64,000 nt of DNA from Endobacter medicaginis (GCF_014192375.1 NZ_JACHXV010000005.1:305957-369956), one strand, 5' to 3'; shown: positions 47,246-56,670, counted from the stretch's first letter. A program made the numbers and translations. Notes: a model not told the origin generated them from the sequence alone.

Positions 47246-48853
47246 TCACGCCAGCACCCAGGTGTCCTTGGAGCCGCCACCCTGTGAGGAGTTCACCACC
47301 AGCGATCCCTTGCGCAACGCCACCCGCGACAGGCCGCCGGGCAGCACCCAGGTCGATTTGCCGGTGATGGCGAACGGGCGCAGGTCGACATGGCGCGGCT
47401 CGATGCCGTCCTCGCACAGGGTGGGCGACACCGACAGCTTGATGACCGGCTGGCTGATGTAGTTGGCCGGATCGGCCTTCAGCCGGCCCCGGAAATCGTC
47501 GAGCTCGGCGCTCGAGGCGTGCGGGCCGATCAGCAGCCCGTAGCCGCCCGATTCGCCCACCGGCTTGACCACCAGCTCGGCGAGGTGGTCGAGCGTATAG
47601 GCCAGCCCCTCCGGCTCGCGGCAGATATGGGTGGGCACGTTGTCGAGGATCGCGTCCTCGTCGAGATAGTAGCGGATGATGCGCGGCATGTAGGCGTAGA
47701 TCGCCTTGTCGTCGGCCACCCCGGTGCCAACCGCGTTGGCGATCACCACCTGGCCTCGCCGCCAGGCTTCCATCAACCCGCGCACGCCAAGCTGGCTGTC
47801 GGGACGGAACACGTCGGGGTCGAGGAAGTCGTCGTTGAGCCGGCGATAGATCGCATCCACCCGTCGCGGGCCGGCGACGGTGCGCATGTAGACGCGGTGC
47901 TCGTCGACGAAGAGGTCGTTGCCCTCGACCAGCGGCACGCCCATCTCGCGGGCGAGGAACACATGCTCGAAATAGGCCGAGTTGTAGATGCCCGGCGAGA
48001 GCAGCACGACCTGGGGCTCGTCGTAGCCGCGCCGCGCCGTCTCCGGCACCAGCTCGGCCAGGGCTGCGCGCAACTGGGGGCCATAGGCGTCGACGCTGCG
48101 CAGCTTGGCGTCGCCGATCAGGTCCGGCAGCACGCGCAGCATCATGTGGCGGTTCTCGATGACGTAGGACACGCCCGACGGCGTGCGCGCATTGTCCTCC
48201 AGCACCAGGAAGCGGCCGTTCTCGTCGCGCACCAGGTCGGTGCCGTTGACGTGCACATACACCCCGCCCGGCACGTCGAGACCGACCATTTCGGGGCGGA
48301 AATTGGCGTTTCCGGTTACCAGGTCGGCCGGCACGACGCCGTCGCGCAGGATCTTCTGGTCATGATAGATGTCGTGCAGGAACAGGTTCAGCGCCGCGAC
48401 GCGCTGCTTGACGCCGCGCTCGACATGCGACCATTCGCGCGCCGAAATGATGCGCGGGATGAGGTCGAACGGCAGGATGCGGTCGATCGAATCCTTCTCC
48501 GAGTAGACGGTGAAGGTGATGCCGAGATTGAACAGCTCGGCCTCCGCCCAGGCCGCGCGGCGGCGCAGCTCGGCGATGTCCATCCCCGACAACCGCTCGC
48601 GGATCGCCGCCACCGCCGCATCCGAGGAGACGCTGCCATTGGCGATTTCGCAGAAAAATCCTCCCGGATCGTAACTCGACAGCAGGTCCGGATGGCGGGT
48701 GCCGCTGGCAGGAGCAGGGGACTCGCCCGTGTCGGGGGACTGCGGATGCTGGGCCAGGGGAGGGCGCCTTTCGCTTGGGTTCGCGGGCGGGTGCGGCCGG
48801 CTGGAGCGACCTGTCCCCGATGGAAGTCTGTCTGGTGAAACTCTTTTATCCAA
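47246..48853 (-). CDS. Circularly permuted ATP-grasp protein (DUF404/DUF407)
   Basis: This 535-residue protein is the ATP-grasp partner of the alpha-E protein and should form an amide or peptide bond. Typical segments are RIISAREWSHVERGVKQRV, VLEDNARTPSGVSYVIENR, LLSPGIYNSAYFEH, DLFVDEHRVYMRT and KPVGESGGYGLLIGP. The start is a TTG preceded by AAGGG; the first 55 residues are a Pro/Ser-rich extension. The expected transglutaminase/protease gene is absent here and may lie elsewhere. Confidence 0.9.
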   Translation of the reverse strand: MDKRVSPDRLPSGTGRSSRPHPPANPSERRPPLAQHPQSPDTGESPAPASGTRHPDLLSSYDPGGFFCEIANGSVSSDAAVAAIRERLSGMDIAELRRRAAWAEAELFNLGITFTVYSEKDSIDRILPFDLIPRIISAREWSHVERGVKQRVAALNLFLHDIYHDQKILRDGVVPADLVTGNANFRPEMVGLDVPGGVYVHVNGTDLVRDENGRFLVLEDNARTPSGVSYVIENRHMMLRVLPDLIGDAKLRSVDAYGPQLRAALAELVPETARRGYDEPQVVLLSPGIYNSAYFEHVFLAREMGVPLVEGNDLFVDEHRVYMRTVAGPRRVDAIYRRLNDDFLDPDVFRPDSQLGVRGLMEAWRRGQVVIANAVGTGVADDKAIYAYMPRIIRYYLDEDAILDNVPTHICREPEGLAYTLDHLAELVVKPVGESGGYGLLIGPHASSAELDDFRGRLKADPANYISQPVIKLSVSPTLCEDGIEPRHVDLRPFAITGKSTWVLPGGLSRVALRKGSLVVNSSQGGGSKDTWVLA

Positions 48854-49057
48854 TGTTTACCCTTTTTGGGAAGAATGCCCCTCGCAGATATGAGGCAACG
48901 ACATTTTCCCAGCGTCGAGACAGGCTGCGCGGAACACGCACGAGACGCGACATCGGGGCGGCGTTTCGGTTGCGAACATTGTCGGTTGTGCCATCATTGG
49001 GCACGGGAAGGTGCGTGAGTGCCATGCAGCCCGACGCCCGGATCAGAGGGGTAACAG

Positions 49058-52000
49058 GTGAGCGACAGCGTCAAACCGCGCAGACGTCCGGTGCGCGCCG
49101 CGGAGCGGACGTCTTCCGGGCCCGCCAGGACCGACGGGCCGTCGCAAAAGGCAGCCGATATCGTCGATCCGTCACCACAGACGTCCGCCAGCGCCGTTCT
49201 GTCGCCTTCCGAGCCGCCTTCGCCCGTTCCTGATGATGTGCCGCTGAACGATACACCGATGGACGCGCTGCGGGTGGATGGTGCGCCGGTGGAGGATGGG
49301 CCGCCGATCGATGTGTTGCGGGTCGATGTCGTGCCGGCCGATGCTGCTTCGGGTTGCGAGGTGCAACCGGCCGCAGAGGCGGTCGGCGAGCCTGCTGCCG
49401 ATCCGGTCCCGTCCGCCGCGCCGCGCTTCCTTGCCGCGCTCTACGAGGCGTTGAACCCCGACATCGCTGTCGCGGTCGCCCGGGGTCATGTCGACGCCGA
49501 GGCCCACTGGTGGGATTGCGGCAGCGCCGAGGAGCGTGCCGGACACCGCCCGTCGCTCAACCATCCGCATCATCTTGCCCCCGCCCGCGCCGCCCGGCGT
49601 GACCCGGGCGGCGTCCCCGAGGCGGCGATGGACCGGTTCGATCCGGCCGGATACGGATTCCTCAACGCCGATCTGCGTCCGCTGATCAACCAGGACAGCC
49701 AGTTCGGCGTGCAGCATTTCCTGCGGGCGGGCATCACCGAGGAGCGTCCGGCGCCGGGCTGGCGGCCCAATGCCGGGCGGGGGGCGTCGGTCGCCGGGCT
49801 GCTGTCGCGGCCATGTGGTGTCGATCTGTATGCGCCGTTCGGCTATTTCGGCCCGATCGGGCGCCTCGCACGGCGCCTCGCTTTCGCCCTCGCCGGAAGC
49901 GGCCAGCCCTTCACGCTGCATGCCTACGATCAGGGCGGTCCGCATCCGCGCGTGCCGCATGTCGAACGCGGCCGGCCCGGCAGCCATCGGGTCAGCCTGA
50001 TCCTGTGCGAGCCGATGCTCCTGCAGGCTCTGGTCGACAACTACCCGTTCGACCATTTCGCCGACAGCTATGTCATCGCCCTGTGGCCGGGGGAGTGGCG
50101 CCGGATGCTGCGGCAGGTCTCGCCGGTCGAGAGCGCGCTCGACGAGGTCTGGGTCGGCGGCGCGGCCCAGCAGACCGCGCTGTCGGGCCATCTGCGCGCC
50201 CCGGTGCATCGGCTGCGGCTGCCGGTCGGTCAGGTCGGCAGCGATGCCGCCCGGCTGGCGGCGCGCGCCGAGCTCGGCCTGCCGCCGCAGGCACGCTGCG
50301 TGCTGTTCTCGCTCGATGATCTGGCTCCGCCCTGGTCGGATCGGCCGATGCTCGATGCGGCGCGTGCCCAGCTCGGCCGTGTGATCGAGGCCTTCCGCCA
50401 CGCCACGGGTCTCGGCGACGCCCTGTTGCTGGTCCAGGCGCCGCGCGAGCCGGTGGCGGCCGAAATCGCCGCGATGCTCGAGGAACTCGACGACGAACGT
50501 ATCGTGGTGCTGGCAGGGCCGGACATGCTGCAAGCCGATCGCCAGGTCCAGGATGCAGCCGACATCCTGCTATGTGGCGATGGCGGGCTGGCCGCCGAGC
50601 TGCGCGCCGGCGCCTTCCTTGCTTCGGCGCGCCCGGTGCTCGCGGCAGCGGGCGCGCTGGCGCTGCCTGGCGTGGTCGATGTCGCCGCCGAAACTCTGCC
50701 GTTGACGTTCGGCAGCCCCTGGGCGCGCCGGCTGGACATGCCCGTGTTCGAGCCTGCCGCGCTGTCGGCGGCCCTGGTCGGCGCCATCACCGGCCCGGTT
50801 GCGGCGGCCGCGGAAATCGATCCGCTGGCGGAGGAGGCGGACTTCGCCGCCGATCTCGCCGGCCGGATCGCCGCACTCGGTCTCGATACGCCACCGCTGC
50901 CCTTCGCCCGGTATCTCGGCGCCGGCAGCGCGCTCGGGCAGGCGCCGATCTTCGAGAAGCTGCGGCCGCGCAGTCGCGACCGCATCGAACGCCTTCGCGA
51001 GCGCCCGTTCTTCGACGTGCTGCTCGTCGCCGGCGGCCACGACCTGCCCGTGCGGATCGGGCGCAGCCTGTCCGCCCTCGCCGAGCAGTCCTATCCGCTG
51101 CTGCGCATCCATCTCGTCACCGCCACCGATACGATCGATCCGGCGTCGCTGCCGGTCCCGGCCGGGGTGGTGCTGCCACGTGCGGGGCTGGACATCGCGC
51201 AGGCGCTGCGGGAGGCCGCCTCGGCCTGCGCGGGCAGCCATGTTGTGGTGCTGGAAGCGGGCGCAGTGCCGAAGCCCTGGGCGCTGACGGAATTTGCCAT
51301 CGGTGCCGACAGCCACCCTCAGACCACGTTCTATGCCGACAGCGACAGCATCGGCGAAGGGTCTGCCCCGACGCCGCGCTCGCACCGGGCCGGCCAGCCG
51401 GTCAGCCTGAACTCGTTGCTCGATCTGGGCCCGATGCTGTGCATGCCGCGCGCCGTGTTCGCCACCCTGCCGGTGCCTTGCGGCGTCGGGCGGGATGCCG
51501 TCTTCGCCTTTGCTGCGGCGCTGATGGCGCGCGCCCGGCCGATCGAGGCCCTCGACGAGGTGCTGAGCAGCGTGCCCGACCTCGCGCCCGCCGACCATAC
51601 GCAGTTGCGCGCCGAGCTGATCGCCGAGCTGGCCAGCGTCGCCGGCGCGCGTCTGCTGACCGACCCGCGCAGCGGTGTCACCCGCCTTGCGCCGCCGGTC
51701 GAAAGCCTGCCGCCCGTCACCCTGGTGGTCACGGCCGCCAAGGAGTCCGAACTGCCGGCGGCACTGGCGTTGCTGCGGCGCCTGGCGGACACGGCCTATC
51801 CCGATCTGCGCCTGGCGCTGGTTGCCGATCACGCGCTGGAGGGGCGCATCGATGCTGCGGCGGCCGGGCTTGCGTCCCTGTCCGTGTTCTTTGGCGACGG
51901 GCGGGGTGGGGCGGTGGCGTTGCGCCAGCGCGGCCTGATCGGTGCGACGACGCCGCTGGTCGGGTTCGTCGATCCGGGTGCGGACGGTGCCGGGCCGGAG

Positions 52001-52522
52001 GTGGCGGGTCCAGACTGGCTGGCCGAACTGGCCGAGCCCGCCCTGTCGCCCGGTTTCGGGGCCGCGGGCGTCGCGGTCGCCGCCGGCGGTCCGACACCCG
52101 CCGGGACCACTGACGTGACCGCCGTCGATGGGGCCTGCCTGCTGGTCGATCGCATCGTCGGCCTCGAGGCCGGGGGGTTCGCGCCCGCCTTCGGCCGCTC
52201 GGCCGATGTGGCGCTGTGCCTCGCATTGCGGGCCCAGGACATGCGCGTCGTGGTGGTGCCGGGGGCCGGCACGGTCCGGCCCGCCGGCGACATCGCAGCA
52301 CTGCTGGTCGAGCTGGAGGCCGAATGGGGGGCGTTGGTGCCCGAGGATTTTGCCCGCAGGCAGCGGCCGCTGCGTCGCCGCGTGCCGGCGCATGCGGGCG
52401 GCCACGCATCAGCCGATCCGCGGCCTGCGGCGTCCGCGCCGCCCGAACCCGTCGCATCGGCTGTGCCGCCATCGCCGGCCGAGACTCCGCGTCGTGCCGG
52501 TGGCTGGCGTCGGTCGGTCTGA
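49058..52522 (+). CDS. Very large glycosyltransferase-like protein
   Basis: This 1154-residue protein starts at a GTG after GAGGGG. The N-terminal 120 residues are disordered (Pro, Asp, Val-rich). A segment with FDPAGYGFLNADLRPLINQD and FGVQHFLRAGITEERP resembles the repeats found beside polysaccharide glycosyltransferases. Residues about 250-600 look like a GT4-type two-domain fold (YAPFGYFGPIGRLARRLAFAL) and about 650-1100 contain two GT2-like segments with weak motifs (no clear DxD). The C-terminus is Pro/Ala-rich. It probably builds surface polysaccharide or modifies a surface protein, but the sugar is unknown and the catalytic residues look degraded. The FAD protein follows 20 bp later. 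Confidence 0.7.
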   Translation: MSDSVKPRRRPVRAAERTSSGPARTDGPSQKAADIVDPSPQTSASAVLSPSEPPSPVPDDVPLNDTPMDALRVDGAPVEDGPPIDVLRVDVVPADAASGCEVQPAAEAVGEPAADPVPSAAPRFLAALYEALNPDIAVAVARGHVDAEAHWWDCGSAEERAGHRPSLNHPHHLAPARAARRDPGGVPEAAMDRFDPAGYGFLNADLRPLINQDSQFGVQHFLRAGITEERPAPGWRPNAGRGASVAGLLSRPCGVDLYAPFGYFGPIGRLARRLAFALAGSGQPFTLHAYDQGGPHPRVPHVERGRPGSHRVSLILCEPMLLQALVDNYPFDHFADSYVIALWPGEWRRMLRQVSPVESALDEVWVGGAAQQTALSGHLRAPVHRLRLPVGQVGSDAARLAARAELGLPPQARCVLFSLDDLAPPWSDRPMLDAARAQLGRVIEAFRHATGLGDALLLVQAPREPVAAEIAAMLEELDDERIVVLAGPDMLQADRQVQDAADILLCGDGGLAAELRAGAFLASARPVLAAAGALALPGVVDVAAETLPLTFGSPWARRLDMPVFEPAALSAALVGAITGPVAAAAEIDPLAEEADFAADLAGRIAALGLDTPPLPFARYLGAGSALGQAPIFEKLRPRSRDRIERLRERPFFDVLLVAGGHDLPVRIGRSLSALAEQSYPLLRIHLVTATDTIDPASLPVPAGVVLPRAGLDIAQALREAASACAGSHVVVLEAGAVPKPWALTEFAIGADSHPQTTFYADSDSIGEGSAPTPRSHRAGQPVSLNSLLDLGPMLCMPRAVFATLPVPCGVGRDAVFAFAAALMARARPIEALDEVLSSVPDLAPADHTQLRAELIAELASVAGARLLTDPRSGVTRLAPPVESLPPVTLVVTAAKESELPAALALLRRLADTAYPDLRLALVADHALEGRIDAAAAGLASLSVFFGDGRGGAVALRQRGLIGATTPLVGFVDPGADGAGPEVAGPDWLAELAEPALSPGFGAAGVAVAAGGPTPAGTTDVTAVDGACLLVDRIVGLEAGGFAPAFGRSADVALCLALRAQDMRVVVVPGAGTVRPAGDIAALLVELEAEWGALVPEDFARRQRPLRRRVPAHAGGHASADPRPAASAPPEPVASAVPPSPAETPRRAGGWRRSV

Positions 52523-52542
52523 CCGCCGGCCCGACGGCCACG

Positions 52543-53928
52543 GTGAGGCATGATGTCCGTCCCTGCGTCGGCGTGGTCGGCGGCGGCGTCAGCGGCGCGA
52601 TGCTGGCGCGACATCTGCGCGCCGATCATCCCGGGCTCGACCTGCGCGTGGTGGTGATCGAGCCCCGCGCCATCCTCGGCGCCGGGCTCGCCTACGACAC
52701 CGACGATCCCGATCACCGGCTCAACATCCCCGCCAGTCGCACCGTCCTGCTCGAGGAGGCGCCCGAGGCTTTCGCTGACTGGCTGCACTCCGACGCCGAT
52801 GGCGACGACGACCCGGAGGCGGTCGCGGCCGACGGGCAGGTCTTTCCGAGGCGTCGCGTCCTCGCCCGCTACATCGCGCATCTGCTCGACGGGCTGGCGG
52901 TCGAGCATGTGCGGGCGCGCGTGCTCGGCTGCGAGGCGGAGGCGTCGGGCTATCGCCTCGTGCTGTCGGATTCGCGCCGGCTCGACGTCGACCATCTGGT
53001 GCTGGCCGCCGGCCATCCGCCGCCGGCCGTGCCGGGCGAACTCGCCGCCCTGCCGTCCGCGCTGCGCATCGACGATGCGTCGCGCGGGTGGCCGGCGGTC
53101 GCGCCGGCCGGGCTCGATCCCACCGCCCCGATCGCGGTGATCGGCACCGGGCTGACAGCCTGCGACGTGGTGGCCGGGCTGGGGGCGGCCGGGCATCGCG
53201 GCCGGATCACCATGATCTCGCGCCACGGGCTGCTGCCGCGCCGCCGCACCGTCTATCCGACCGAGGCCAGCTTCGATTTTCTCGACCCGCCAGAGACCTC
53301 GGCGCTGGCGCTGCTGCGTCGGATCCGCGCGGTGCTGCGCCTCCTGGCCGCGACGGGGTGCTCGTGGGAGCTGGCGATCGACTCACTGCGCCGGCAGGGC
53401 GGCGGTGTGTGGGCGGCCCTGCCGGAGGCCGAGCAGCGACGCCTGCTGCGTCATCTGCGGGCCTTCTGGGACGCGCACCGGTTCCAGGGCGCGCCGCAGA
53501 TCGATGCGTGGCTCGACCGCCTGCGCGTGCGCGGCCAGCTCGAGGTCGTGCGGGCCCGGCTGCGCGGTGCCGGGGTGCGGGACGGGCGCGCGGAGCTGGT
53601 GGTGTCGACCCGGCAGGGGGAGGTGCGTCTTGCGGCCGGTCTGGTCGTCAACTGCACCGGGGCATCATGGCGCCGGCTGATCGAGACGGATCCGCTGTTG
53701 TCGGCGATGGCGGCGGCGGGGCTGCTGCGCGCCGATCCGTGCGGCCTGGGCCTCGCGACCGACAGCGCCGGCCGCGCCCTGGGCGGCGACGGGCGTGCGT
53801 CTGCGAGGCTGTGGGTCGCAGGACCCCCCGCGCGCCACGCCTTCGGCGAGCTGATGGGCCTGCCGCAGGTCTCGTCGCAGCCGCGCCTGGTTGCGGCCGG
53901 CATTGCCGCCAGCCTCGCCGCGCAATAG
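52543..53928 (+). CDS. FAD/NAD(P)-binding protein (PF13454-type)
   Basis: This 461-residue flavoprotein opens with GGGVSG (about 13-18) and contains LAYDTDDPDHRLNIPASR, VFPRRRVLARYI and a second nucleotide site IGTGLTACDVVAGL. These fit the FAD-NAD(P)-binding family of unknown substrates. The GTG at 52543 lacks a good ribosome site, but the only nearby ATGs are out of frame. It follows the glycosyltransferase by 20 bp, which suggests co-transcription. It ends 15 bp before the tRNA gene. Confidence 0.78.
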   Translation: MRHDVRPCVGVVGGGVSGAMLARHLRADHPGLDLRVVVIEPRAILGAGLAYDTDDPDHRLNIPASRTVLLEEAPEAFADWLHSDADGDDDPEAVAADGQVFPRRRVLARYIAHLLDGLAVEHVRARVLGCEAEASGYRLVLSDSRRLDVDHLVLAAGHPPPAVPGELAALPSALRIDDASRGWPAVAPAGLDPTAPIAVIGTGLTACDVVAGLGAAGHRGRITMISRHGLLPRRRTVYPTEASFDFLDPPETSALALLRRIRAVLRLLAATGCSWELAIDSLRRQGGGVWAALPEAEQRRLLRHLRAFWDAHRFQGAPQIDAWLDRLRVRGQLEVVRARLRGAGVRDGRAELVVSTRQGEVRLAAGLVVNCTGASWRRLIETDPLLSAMAAAGLLRADPCGLGLATDSAGRALGGDGRASARLWVAGPPARHAFGELMGLPQVSSQPRLVAAGIAASLAAQ

Positions 53929-53943
53929 AACCAGCGGACGCCA

Positions 53944-54033
53944 GGATGGGTGGCCGAGTGGTTTAAGGCAGCGGTCTTGAAAACCGCCGTACGTGCAAGC
54001 GTACCGTGGGTTCGAATCCCACCCCATCCGCCA
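53944..54033 (+). tRNA. tRNA-Ser (TGA)
   Basis: A complete 90-base class II tRNA. The acceptor GGATGGG (53944-53950) pairs with CCCATCC (54023-54029); the discriminator is G and CCA is encoded. The anticodon TGA is at 53978-53980 in a CTTGAAA loop on a GCGGT/ACCGC stem. The long variable arm (GTACG/CGTAC) and the T loop TTCGAAT confirm serine. It reads UCA codons. Accessory genes begin right after it, as at many integration sites. Confidence 0.98.
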
Positions 54034-54405
54034 GAATGAGAAAAAAAGTCTGCTATCTTAGTAAGTTATCTGGGATCTGTCGATCCGTCCCATCTCCGGT
54101 CCCACCTTAGGACTTGCGTTGTCGTGCGTCGTTCTGCGCCGTGAGCCTGTCGCCGGGAAGTTTGTCCTTGCACCCAGCATGCCCCTCTTCTAGAACGGAT
54201 TAAGAACATCGGTTGTGACCCGATCCTCGATGGTGATCCCGTCGATGCTCTGATGTCACTACCCGTCCGCTCCGGGTTCGCCCTGAGCGGCATCGCCTGG
54301 ACTACCCTCCCCAACAACCGACTTCCCCGCCGTATCGAGCCTCGGTGCGGTGGATCTGAAGAAGACGGCCGATGATCGGTCGCCGAGTGTGAGGAGCAGG
54401 GTGTA
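54034..54405. other. Gene-free segment after tRNA-Ser
   Basis: These 372 bases hold no convincing gene on either strand. The first 40 bases are AT-rich, with a run of seven A (54043-54049). I see no integrase remnant and no repeat of the tRNA 3' end. It may contain the end of an integrated element, but nothing here shows that directly. Confidence 0.4.
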
Positions 54406-54744
54406 GTGAGCGACGAACACGGTTTTTCCGACGAGGGGCGCTTTGTCACGCGCATCGAGGCCGCACGGATCCACCTGCGGTGCGACGTGACGACGATCGA
54501 TCGCAGGGTGGCCGATGGATCGCTGCGTAAATACAAGTTCGGCAGGCGCACGTTGTTCCGGCTCAGGGATGTCCTGGATCTGGTCGTCGCTGAGCCGGCA
54601 TTGCCGATTCGGACCGACCGGCACGCCCGCCTGCGCAAAGCGTCGCGCGGCAGCGCCGATGTGCTGACCGGATGGCCGGCCGTGTTCATGCTGGGCATCC
54701 CTCTGCTGATGGTAATGGCAGCACTGGCTCTTCAACATCGGTGA
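54406..54744 (+). CDS. Excisionase-like DNA-binding protein with a C-terminal membrane helix
   Basis: This 112-residue protein starts at a GTG after GAGGAGCAGGG. Residues about 12-62 form a MerR/excisionase-type helix-turn-helix (RIEAARIHLRCDVTTIDRR, then KYKFGRRTLFRLRDVLDLV). Residues about 88-110 are a hydrophobic helix (GWPAVFMLGIPLLMVMAALA). A DNA-binding domain tied to the membrane is unusual and suggests a one-component membrane-bound regulator. The stop overlaps a possible 46-residue ORF by GTGA. Confidence 0.75.
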   Translation: MSDEHGFSDEGRFVTRIEAARIHLRCDVTTIDRRVADGSLRKYKFGRRTLFRLRDVLDLVVAEPALPIRTDRHARLRKASRGSADVLTGWPAVFMLGIPLLMVMAALALQHR

Positions 54745-54881
54745 TCGATATCGCCGCCGATCGAATTTTCCGGCTCGGCGGCGTCGAACTTCCCCGTTCC
54801 GTCGCGCAGGGTGTCGCGGTCGACAGCCACTGCGGAGCGCGACGAGGCATCATCCGCCTGGAATTGGGCGCCGCCCGATAA
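54741..54881 (+). CDS. Possible small coupled ORF
   Basis: A 46-residue frame begins with a GTG that overlaps the stop of the membrane HTH gene (GTGA), as expected for translational coupling. The product (VIDIAADRIFRLGGVELPRS and onward to GAAR) has no recognisable motif. It could be a real small protein or chance; the coupling is its only support. Confidence 0.3.
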   Translation: MIDIAADRIFRLGGVELPRSVAQGVAVDSHCGARRGIIRLELGAAR

Positions 54882-54959
54882 TCGAGCCAGACCAGATGGT
54901 ATGACCGGCATTCCGACGTGCCGATTGTTCCACCCGGCCGCGGCGATGAACCTCGAACG

Positions 54960-55301
54960 CTAAGTCGCTCGAAGCGCGGCGTTCTGTCGGGCCACCAGCC
55001 CCTCCAGGACGGTTGCCACGGTCTTGAGGGAGTCGCCGTCGAGGAGCGTGAGAGCGGCGTCGATCCGGGTGCGTAGCTCCGCCTCGTCTCGCGGGACCGA
55101 TGCCGACTGCCCCAACACCTCGCCGACGGGCATTTCGAGCACGGCGCAGATGCGGAGCAGGGTCGTCAGGTCCGGCTCGTGCTTGTCGATCACGTAGTTC
55201 GCATAACGTGTCTGGACCAGACCGGCGCGACGAGCGACCTCCGAGTCGGACCACCCGAGCTGACGCGCACGCGTGCGCAGACGTTCCCCAAGACCCTTCA
55301 T
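54960..55301 (-). CDS. XRE-family transcriptional repressor
   Basis: This 113-residue protein has a helix-turn-helix (about 14-66: GWSDSEVARRAGLVQTRYAN, then DLTTLLRICAVLEMPVGEVL) and a short helical C-terminal domain (about 70-110). It is divergent from the envelope operon. The only good promoter in the gap contains a palindrome, so the protein probably represses that operon and its own gene. Confidence 0.85.
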   Translation of the reverse strand: MKGLGERLRTRARQLGWSDSEVARRAGLVQTRYANYVIDKHEPDLTTLLRICAVLEMPVGEVLGQSASVPRDEAELRTRIDAALTLLDGDSLKTVATVLEGLVARQNAALRAT

Positions 55302-55343
55302 GGGAGGGTTCTCGGCTGACCGGACGGATCCGTGCCAACGCTA

Positions 55344-55371
55344 TTGCATGTTAATAACTACCACGTAGTAT
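55344..55371 (+). promoter_or_regulatory. Promoter of the envelope operon with an internal palindrome
   Basis: TTGCAT (55344-55349) and TAGTAT (55366-55371) form a -35/-10 pair with a 16-bp spacer. Between them, and touching the -10, lies a perfect inverted repeat ACTAC-cac-GTAGT (55357-55369). It lies between the divergent XRE gene and the first lipoprotein gene, which makes it a good XRE operator candidate. Confidence 0.55.
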
Positions 55372-55405
55372 GGTCACTCCACGTCGTGCCCCTGGAGTGA
55401 TCCTC

Positions 55406-56068
55406 ATGCGATCCCGGCTGAATTCATGCGTAGAGCCTCCGCCCGGATCGGTTTTCGTGAACTCCAGACCTTGGTTTACCGCAGGTGGAGGCAGCTCGGA
55501 GTCGAGGCCTCGGACCCTTTCCGGCTTTCCGCCGAGAGCGGCATGGGCTGCCTTGTGCCTCCTGCTGCTTTGTGGCTGCACGACGATCGGCCCGACGGCT
55601 CAGATCCTGCCCGGCCCCGGCAAGACGTTCGAGCAGTTCACCGCCGACCAGACCGCCTGCACCACCTACACTGACGCGCAGATCAAGCCGCTCGCCGACC
55701 AGAACTCCCGCCAGCAGCTCGGCGCGCTGGCGCTCGGCACCGTGCTGGGTGCGGGCCTGGGGGCCGGTCTCGGCGGAGCGATCGGTGGCGGCCACGGTGC
55801 CGGCATCGGCGCGGCGGCGGGTGCGCTCGGCGGGACCGCGATCGGCGCCGACGCCACGGGATCGAGTGATCCCGTGCAACGCCTGCAGGTCATGTACGAT
55901 AACGACTACACCGCCTGCATGGTCGCACGCGGCAACCGGCTCCCGGCGCCGGTCGTGCAGCAGACGGTCGTGGTGGCTCCGCCCGCCGTGATGGTGCAGC
56001 CGGCACCCTATGTCGTGCAGCCCGCACCCTACGTGGTGCAGCCATCTCCGGTGGTGACCGCGCCATGA
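55406..56068 (+). CDS. Glycine-zipper lipoprotein
   Basis: This 220-residue product starts at the ATG at 55406 (GGAG eight bases upstream); later in-frame starts such as the GTG at 55457 are possible because the lipobox lies unusually far in. The export signal ends at LLLLCGCTT, a lipobox with Cys as lipid site. A Gly/Ala-rich zipper (GTVLGAGLGAGLGGAIGGG, then GAGIGAAAGALGG) suggests membrane insertion, and the C-terminus repeats QPAPYVV. The family is common among envelope proteins of Acetobacteraceae; its exact role is unknown. First gene of the XRE-adjacent operon. Confidence 0.72.
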   Translation: MRSRLNSCVEPPPGSVFVNSRPWFTAGGGSSESRPRTLSGFPPRAAWAALCLLLLCGCTTIGPTAQILPGPGKTFEQFTADQTACTTYTDAQIKPLADQNSRQQLGALALGTVLGAGLGAGLGGAIGGGHGAGIGAAAGALGGTAIGADATGSSDPVQRLQVMYDNDYTACMVARGNRLPAPVVQQTVVVAPPAVMVQPAPYVVQPAPYVVQPSPVVTAP

Positions 56069-56619
56069 CCGCCACGATTCACTCCGCACATGAGCCGAGC
56101 CGGTGGCAGAAGCTCGTCCCGCCGGGGCTCATTACCGGTATCGCGAGCGCGCTGCTCGCGATACCGGCTGCTCCTGCCCACGCCGACGATACGCCCGGTC
56201 TCACCGGGCCGGCGGCGGGTTACGTGCAGCACATGCTGACCGACGGTGAGCTGATCCGCTGCTACGATCGCGCCGGGCACGACATCAACTGCCAGATGAA
56301 GCTCCACAGCGTATGGCCGCATCTCTTCTACGGCGATGCGAACGGCCACGGGCCGAACTCGGACGTGCTGGCGATCACCTTCTACAACAACGACCCAACC
56401 GGCGACGCCCAGATGCTGTCGGTCGCCTATTTCCGCCGGGATGGGGGTCGCTACCGCTACGTCCGCAGCTTTCCCAAGGTGTTCATGGGTGACATCGCGC
56501 CCGGCACCAGCGTGGTGTTTCGCGACGGCCATGTCAGCTTCACCGGCCTGACGTTGCGTCCGCAGGACGACTACCACAATCCCCAGGGCCGCACCCGCTA
56601 CGTGCTGGACCTGCGATGA
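56065..56619 (+). CDS. Secreted protein of unknown function
   Basis: This 184-residue protein begins in an ATGA overlap with the lipoprotein stop. Residues about 18-41 form a signal peptide ending AHADD. The mature part (CYDRAGHDINCQMKLHSVWP with two Cys, then a Tyr/Arg-rich beta segment) has no known domain. It is probably periplasmic or secreted and acts with the neighbouring lipoproteins. Confidence 0.7.
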   Translation: MTATIHSAHEPSRWQKLVPPGLITGIASALLAIPAAPAHADDTPGLTGPAAGYVQHMLTDGELIRCYDRAGHDINCQMKLHSVWPHLFYGDANGHGPNSDVLAITFYNNDPTGDAQMLSVAYFRRDGGRYRYVRSFPKVFMGDIAPGTSVVFRDGHVSFTGLTLRPQDDYHNPQGRTRYVLDLR

Positions 56620-56670
56620 CCCGGCCGCACCGTCTCTCGCCGTATCCCTGCTCGGACAGGATGTGATCGC

